A DNA stretch of 64,000 nt from Nectonema munidae. Its lineage: Eukaryota; Nematomorpha; Nectonematoida; Nectonematidae. A program made the position numbers and the translations under genes. The notes under the pieces were generated by a model. That model ran no database searches. It had not been told where the DNA came from and was given only the letters and a program-made list of their open reading frames with translations. The stretch covers positions 840,501 through 904,500 of the forward strand of contig JAUIRK010000014.1 of assembly GCA_030549495.1 (NCBI GenBank). The letters are read 5' to 3'. Positions 59,421 through 64,000 of the stretch are shown here, in pieces. Numbering within the stretch: the stretch's first letter is position 1; each line of letters begins with the position of its first letter.

Positions 59421-59825
59421 CCGTATATACCCGTGTAATGTTCTACCCCATGAAATGGTCGACCCCCATTTTTAACTGCATATTTTTGGATTTTAACATA
59501 TACTCCATGTAATGTTCGAGTCTTGATTCTAACAATAGCCCAAGCCTAGGCTATGTTAACATTCAGTGCTTGGCATTATGCCTAAATTTCATAAAAAAAC
59601 AAAGAGTCGGTACCGTAGCCTAGTCTAAGATTGACATTTACCGGTAATAACTATTAGCAATGTAATATCACAGGGAGCTATAAGAATTTTTGCCCTGAAG
59701 GAAGCTAAGAAAATTGGAATTTGAAAAAAGAAATTCGAAAACTATACCCCATGTAATGCTCGACCTCTAAATTTTAGGCCATAAAATTGGTCTTCAAATA
59801 TCGAACATTACATGGGTATATACGG
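59421..59825. mobile_element. MITE with CCGTATATACCC ends and TA duplication
   Basis: The element is 405 bp, with ends CCGTATATACCCGTGTAATG and (reverse complement of right) CCGTATATACCCATGTAATG, nearly identical for 25 bp, flanked by TA on both sides. TA target and end sequence suggest a Tc1/mariner or pogo-type MITE. It carries no coding sequence. Confidence 0.75.
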
Positions 59826-60263
59826 TAGTATGTTTTCAGGAAATCAGTATCAGTGTAATCCGATTAAAAACAATTTGTTTAGTATACGCTCGATTTAATT
59901 ATACAATACACATTTCAAAGTTTAAATAAATATAAAACTCAACTGAAGAATAGCCACCCTAAAATCTCTCTTCTGAAGAATAGCCACCCCAAAATTGTTG
60001 GGTTGGTTGTTCTTCATATGATCCCAAAACAGTTAAAACATTAAGGTAAACAGTCCACAAAAAAACAGAAATGTCCGCTTACTCGGGAGCAATTAAAAAA
60101 TGTTAGGAATTGCGGGGCGCAATTATAATTCTGATAGAGGGGCCCGAACTCTACATAGTAAAATTTATCGGTGTTTATATTTAATATAAAAAAACAGGAA
60201 AAAAGACATCAAAAAATTTTTAAGCCACTATGGATACTTTTATTGCTTTACTTTTAACATTAA

Positions 60264-60392
60264 CCCGTTAACGCCCGATGCCGACTATAGTCGACTTTAC
60301 AAAAATAAAATCGTCTGCGTTTATCAAAGCTCTTTAATACAAATCTTCTGCTTTACATTAGATATCGTCTGATTATTCTGGTCGTCAACGGG
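60264..60392. mobile_element. TTAA-type piggyBac MITE
   Basis: The element is 129 bp. The left end CCCGTTAACGCCC is preceded by TTAA (60260-60263). The right end, inverted, reads CCCGTTGACGACC. It carries AATCGTCTGCGTTTATC, ATCTTCTGCTTTAC and ATCGTCTGATTATTC, the family motif three times. The right TTAA is not preserved. Confidence 0.7.
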
Positions 60393-60852
60393 GAGGGGCA
60401 AACTAGGCAATTACATATACTCCTTTAGAAAAAGATTCTTTTTGTTTTTTTATTAGCAATATCTTTCAAAATATTTTTCGAGATATAATTCTAAAATGTA
60501 GTTTATTAATTTTTAAAAACCTCTTTCAAAAACCTTCTAAGACTTAAAGTAATAAAAACTAAATTTTAGAACATGAATTTATAGATTTTGGTTGGCTGTC
60601 TGTAAATATTAATATTTTCATGTGATTTTAAAATTTTAGAGAAAAATTTCTTTTTTGAAATTTGAAGCTGTATAAAACTTAAAGGTTAAACGTATAGTAA
60701 AAATGGAGAATATTCTTATCGCAGCACTAATGCAATAAGTAAGGAGGGCGAGAATGATTGTGGGAAAATCCACACATGTGAAAATAATAGTACAACTTTT
60801 GTGCTAATAAAATACCCGAGTTAATATTACCAAATAGTAATGATGGATGTTA

Positions 60853-61085
60853 ATTGAAATAAAACATTGAATTTCCTCATCTCTTTATAAATTTTTTTCC
60901 CAGCGTTATTGGCGTAGATGTCACACTTTGGTGAGTAAGAAAAGTGAAAGAGAAAATGTAACACAGAGGAAGATAGGCCAGCTAGAGAGAGGGAGGAGCG
61001 CCTTATGCACAAAGCGTGAAAAATTATTACTTCATAGATTTTCCATGGAACTTCAGTGATTTTCCGACTTCAGAGACTTTCCTAG
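60853..61085 (-). repeat. Inverted duplication, right arm
   Basis: This is the minus-strand counterpart of 58590-58822. Additional 45-bp direct repeats follow at 61135-61214 (TTTGTGCGTATCT, CACATACTTTATTGTTTATG, GTGTATGAT twice). The arm lies about 440 bp upstream of the piggyBac start codon, so it may be part of the transposon's 5' region. Confidence 0.75.
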
Positions 61086-61524
61086 AACCGAAATCTAAGT
61101 ATTTATCCACACATAACAAATGATTTACAATTTGTGCGTATCTTTCACATACTTTATTGTTTATGTGTATGATTTTGTGCGTATCTACCACATACTTTAT
61201 TGTTTATGTGTATGATAGATGTACTTCTTACTCTGTAATTTTATTTATATGAGTGAGGTTCATGTTACTGAATGTAATCAATACCCTTGAACCATAGATT
61301 ATTCCGCGCTTATTCTTTATAAGGCAGTACACTTTCATCTGTATCATTTCTTGGATTCATTTCATATCTTTGAAAAACTACCGTCTTTGCACATATAATC
61401 TATCCTTTACATCTTCTTGAGTTGAACGTTGTTTATTTTATCTTTTCTAAATCACCTTATCTTCAACTACTCTTTTCAATTTTATTGTTGTTCCTTCGTT
61501 CTGATTATTACTCTCTTCAATTTA

Positions 61525-63258
61525 TGAGTTCTACAAACAGTGATTCTGAAAGTTTTGCTGGGGAAAGCGTTGCATCCGATGTTTACTCTTTGAGTGAATA
61601 TGAAACGGTTTGTAGAAGCAGTAGTGAAAGTGATAGTGAAAGAGAAGGAGACGATCTTATAGCTCCCGATATGACAAAGTACTCATGGGAGCCTTATAGA
61701 GATACTCGTGGAAGGAGTCTTGGTGTCAATACTCGTAATATTGCCTCATTTTCACCTGGTCCCAAAGGAGATGCAAAAAATTTGACAAACTCATTAGATG
61801 TATTCTCCCTTTTTTTACTCAAAGCCTGATACATCACATATACGAGTGTACTAAAGCTAAAATTGATGAAAATTACAGGTAACTTAATTTTTTATCTCTG
61901 TTTTCTCTAATTATAATTTTTTTAGTTTGAGCCAACCTTTTTTTGAAAGTTTGCGTTATTGCGCTCTCAAATTTTCGATAGAAGATATGCTTGCCTATTT
62001 TGGATGTATTTTTCACATTGGGCAGTCCAAAAATCAACAAATTGATCTAAAATATTTATTTTCTGACAAAAATGGAGAGCCTTTTTTGAAAGCTGCCATA
62101 AGCAGAGACATGTTTATATTCATAAACTATTTCATACGCTTTGACTTGAAAAAAGATAGGAATCCATTAGACAAATTGAGTCCAATTAGATACCTACATG
62201 ATGAGATCGTTAGTAGTTGTGTCAAGTATTGGTGCCCAACAGATTATATAACAATTGATGAACAGTTAGTCAAGTATCGGGGAAGATCTCCAATAAAAGT
62301 GTATGATCCTTCAAAAACAGGAAGATACGGGATGAAGGTCTATCACTGTAATGATTCAAGAAGTTTTTATGTTTTGGCCAGTGAAGTGTATGTAACAGGT
62401 TTATCTGTTGAAGAGTATTTCAAACCAGCAAACATAGTCAAAAGGTTAGTTGAAAAATCGAAAGTACCTAGTGGTTGTGGAGTTTATGTTGATCGGTTTT
62501 TTATGACACATGAACTCTGTATATGGGCTAAATCTCAAAGGTTGACAATTTGTGGAATGGTCAGAAGTAATAGAAGGTTTGTTCCGTATTTATTACGTCC
62601 TGCACACTTGAAAGGTCTAAACCTTGTAGAAATGGAAAGTAAATTTTTATATACTGAATATGCTTCGCTGACTATATACATTCCAGAAAAACATGCAAAA
62701 AAAAATTTCAAGCCTGTTTATATGATGTCCAGTCAGCATATTTCAAAGATAGACACACTAGGTAATAAAAAAAAGCCTGAAACAATTGTAGACTACAATA
62801 GTTATAAAGGCGGTGTTGATACTTTCAACAGGATGGTTCGTAGTTTTACTTGTTACAGAGCCTCAAGAAGATGGCCTATGACTATTTTCACAAATTTTCT
62901 CGATATGGTAGCAAGTAATTGTTGGATTATAGTCAAAGCCAACATGCCTGATTTGTACCCAAGTACTTCCAGAGGTGGTAGAAAGTATTTTATTAGAAAT
63001 TTAGCGCTAAGTCTAACTGAAAAGTCAATGAGAATTAGGTGCGAGAACGCATCTACTCGCTTGATTACTAAGAATCTTCTCTCTTTTTATGGGTTCACAA
63101 GAACGACTGAAATTGCTCCAACAACAACCCGAAGAGGATACTGTTTTGTTTCTAATTGTCATCCCAGAAAGAGAGGAACCAGAAAGTGTCAAAAATGTTC
63201 AAGATCTATTTGTAAAAATCACACTATACTCATTTGTCCTGAATGTCAGAATGTCTAA
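61525..63258 (+). CDS. piggyBac transposase, nearly intact
   Basis: This cut-and-paste transposase targets TTAA. It starts MSSTNSDSESFAGES at 61525 with an acidic Ser-rich region, then KNLTNSLDVFSLF. In a neighbouring frame TQSLIHHIYECTKAKIDENY follows, so one single-base frame change lies in the T run near 61812. A 47-bp GT-AG intron (61879-61925) joins to LSQPFFESLRYCALKFSIED. The catalytic triad is complete: Asp in YITIDEQLVKYRGR, Asp in GVYVDRFFMTHEL and Asp in KGGVDTFNRMVRSF. SFTCYRASRRWPM and a Cys/His tail (CFVSNC, CQKCSRSICKNH, CPEC) follow, ending at TAA 63258. The second exon is one uninterrupted frame of 443 codons. This is the best-preserved piggyBac in the window and probably a recent arrival. 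Confidence 0.88.
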
Positions 63259-63429
63259 ATTATTATTGACTTCATGCCTTATTCTTACATTTTATATGAT
63301 ATATTTTTCGCAATATCTATTTTGTTTCGTGTAACTTCGTGGTTCTTGTAATTAAATTTCGTGTACTTGAATATTTTTAGAACACTTTTAGAATGTAAAT
63401 AAAGCTCACTTTTCAAATTTGAATTTTTT

Positions 63430-63785
63430 TACTTTATAATTTTTCAAAAAATAATAATAGTTTGTAACTTTTTTTTTGTAAAATGGTGATCTAGACAAAA
63501 TGATTGATAAATACATTTCTATTTAGTAACTTTCATATACTTTTTTTGATGAAAAAAGGGTTCAAAAATTTCTGTTGACGTAACTCCCACTCCGTCCTGC
63601 GAAGAAACTTTATGATTTTTCAAAAAATAATAATAGTTTGTAACTTTTTTTTTGTAAAATAGTGATCTAGACAAAATAATTGAAAAATACATTTATATTT
63701 TTAAGTGACTTTCATATACTTTTTTTGATTCAAAAAGGGTTCAAAAATTTCTGTTGACGTAAAACTCCCACTCCATCCTGCGAAT
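63430..63785. repeat. Tandem duplication of piggyBac right-end segment
   Basis: Two units of about 177 bp (63430-63606 and 63607-63785) share TTTTTCAAAAAATAATAATA, TAGTGATCTAGACAAAAT, CTTTCATATACTTTTTTTGA and GGGTTCAAAAATTTCTGTTG. Each ends with ACTCCCACTCCxTCCTGCGAA. Two tandem copies of the terminal region are present, and the outer one forms the insertion border. Confidence 0.85.
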
Positions 63786-64000
63786 TGATATAACTCTCTA
63801 TATTTTCTTTGCCTGATGGTAGAGTAAGCAAACCACTTGCTTGTTTCTGCGATCATATATGTCAAATTCCTAGGCAAACTTTCAGCCTTTGCATATGATG
63901 TAGCGAGTTGTATTGAGTGACATGTGCACCTTATCAGTATGAGGTGAGGGTTTTCTTTCTTCAATTTTGTGTAAACTCCGTTGTTAAAACCTATCATCAC
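63783..64000 (-). mobile_element. hAT transposase, upstream segment, partial at window edge
   Basis: On the minus strand the open frame reads MMIGFNNGVYTKLKKENPHL, LIRCTCHSIQLATSYAKAES, LPRNLTYMIAETSKWFAYST and RQRKYRELYQ. This is the hAT segment just before the TRWLS motif (family VGKNNxLYxRLKExNPxLxLIxCxCHSxQLA). Reading continues at 57980 with PLKIQKICQTRWLS, so this is the 5' part of the gene at 56779-57988. The gene runs off the window. Confidence 0.85.

Larger units (their letters stand above)
57989..63782 (+). mobile_element. piggyBac transposon inserted in the hAT transposase gene
   Basis: The left end follows TTAA (57985-57988) and reads CCTTAGCAGGACGGAAC. The right end, inverted, reads CGCAGGATGGAGTGGGAGTT. 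Both ends then share GGGAGTTTTAC and AAAAAAAGTATAT. The right TTAA is reduced to TT (hAT side TATCAATT), so a few terminal bases seem lost. Inside, in order: an arm of an inverted duplication (58590-58822), a hAT-like end (58887), a pogo-like MITE (59421-59825), a TTAA MITE (60264-60392), the second arm (60853-61085), the transposase (61525-63258) and a duplicated right-end segment (63430-63785). Later insertions have enlarged it to 5.8 kb. Confidence 0.7.

Noticed and set aside
1-64000. LTR retrotransposons, retroviral or Polinton-type elements
   Set aside because: No long direct repeats, protease, integrase, envelope, capsid or protein-primed polymerase motifs were noticed. The reverse-transcriptase fragment at 39232 is of the non-LTR type.

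Overview
The window is a stretch of AT-rich arthropod nuclear DNA. It holds a few multi-exon host genes with spliceosomal (GT-AG) introns, separated and invaded by many DNA transposons, non-LTR fragments and tRNA-derived SINEs. Base composition, very short introns (47-53 bp) beside very long ones, and two orphan protein families common in arthropod genomes suggest a crustacean such as a copepod. That placement is inference from memory of families, not a database result. No prokaryotic operons, rRNA, ordinary tRNA or CRISPR arrays are visible. No LTR retrotransposon or virus-like element was recognised.

Three host genes are recognisable, all on the + strand. (1) The 3' part of delta-COP/archain (ARCN1), a COPI coat subunit, ends at 11557. 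Four exons are visible and introns 1 and 2 are full of transposon debris. (2) A complete MAF1 gene, the RNA polymerase III repressor, has five exons between 19925 and 29386 and encodes about 228 residues. (3) The first coding exon of a POC1-like WD40 centriole protein lies at 55401-55491. Its next exon is not in the window, so its first intron appears longer than 8.5 kb.

Region by region: 1-11.7 kb is ARCN1, with a piggyBac relic, a hAT relic and MITEs in its introns. 12-14.5 kb is a decayed piggyBac with a hAT MITE in it. 14.75-16.5 kb is a less AT-rich block with unassigned broken coding sequence. 18.4-19.6 kb has two copies of one tRNA-derived SINE. 19.9-29.7 kb is MAF1, with an orphan-family relic in intron 2. 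29.8-31 kb is a hAT element with both ends. 32.6-35 kb has a LINE relic followed by a broken copy of a second orphan family. 36.4-38.6 kb is a TTAA-flanked element filled with about 150-bp tandem repeats. 39.2-44.2 kb has a LINE reverse-transcriptase fragment and two piggyBac relics. 44.6-46.3 kb has a SINE, a TTAA MITE and a hAT MITE with a perfect 8-bp duplication. 47.0-49.2 kb is a 2.2-kb transposon with CACTG-type ends that encodes the second orphan family almost intact. 49.2-55.4 kb is mostly unassigned. 55.4-64 kb is POC1 exon 1 followed by a hAT transposase gene split by a 5.8-kb piggyBac with a nearly intact transposase.

The three host genes show no operon-like or pathway link. The unifying theme is TTAA-targeting piggyBac activity: five transposase copies and about ten short MITEs with CCC...GGG ends in 64 kb. 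The most interesting structures are the satellite-like array carried between TTAA-element ends, the terminal repeats that mark an orphan arthropod protein as a likely transposase, and the piggyBac-in-hAT nest whose interrupted reading frame gives the order of insertion.
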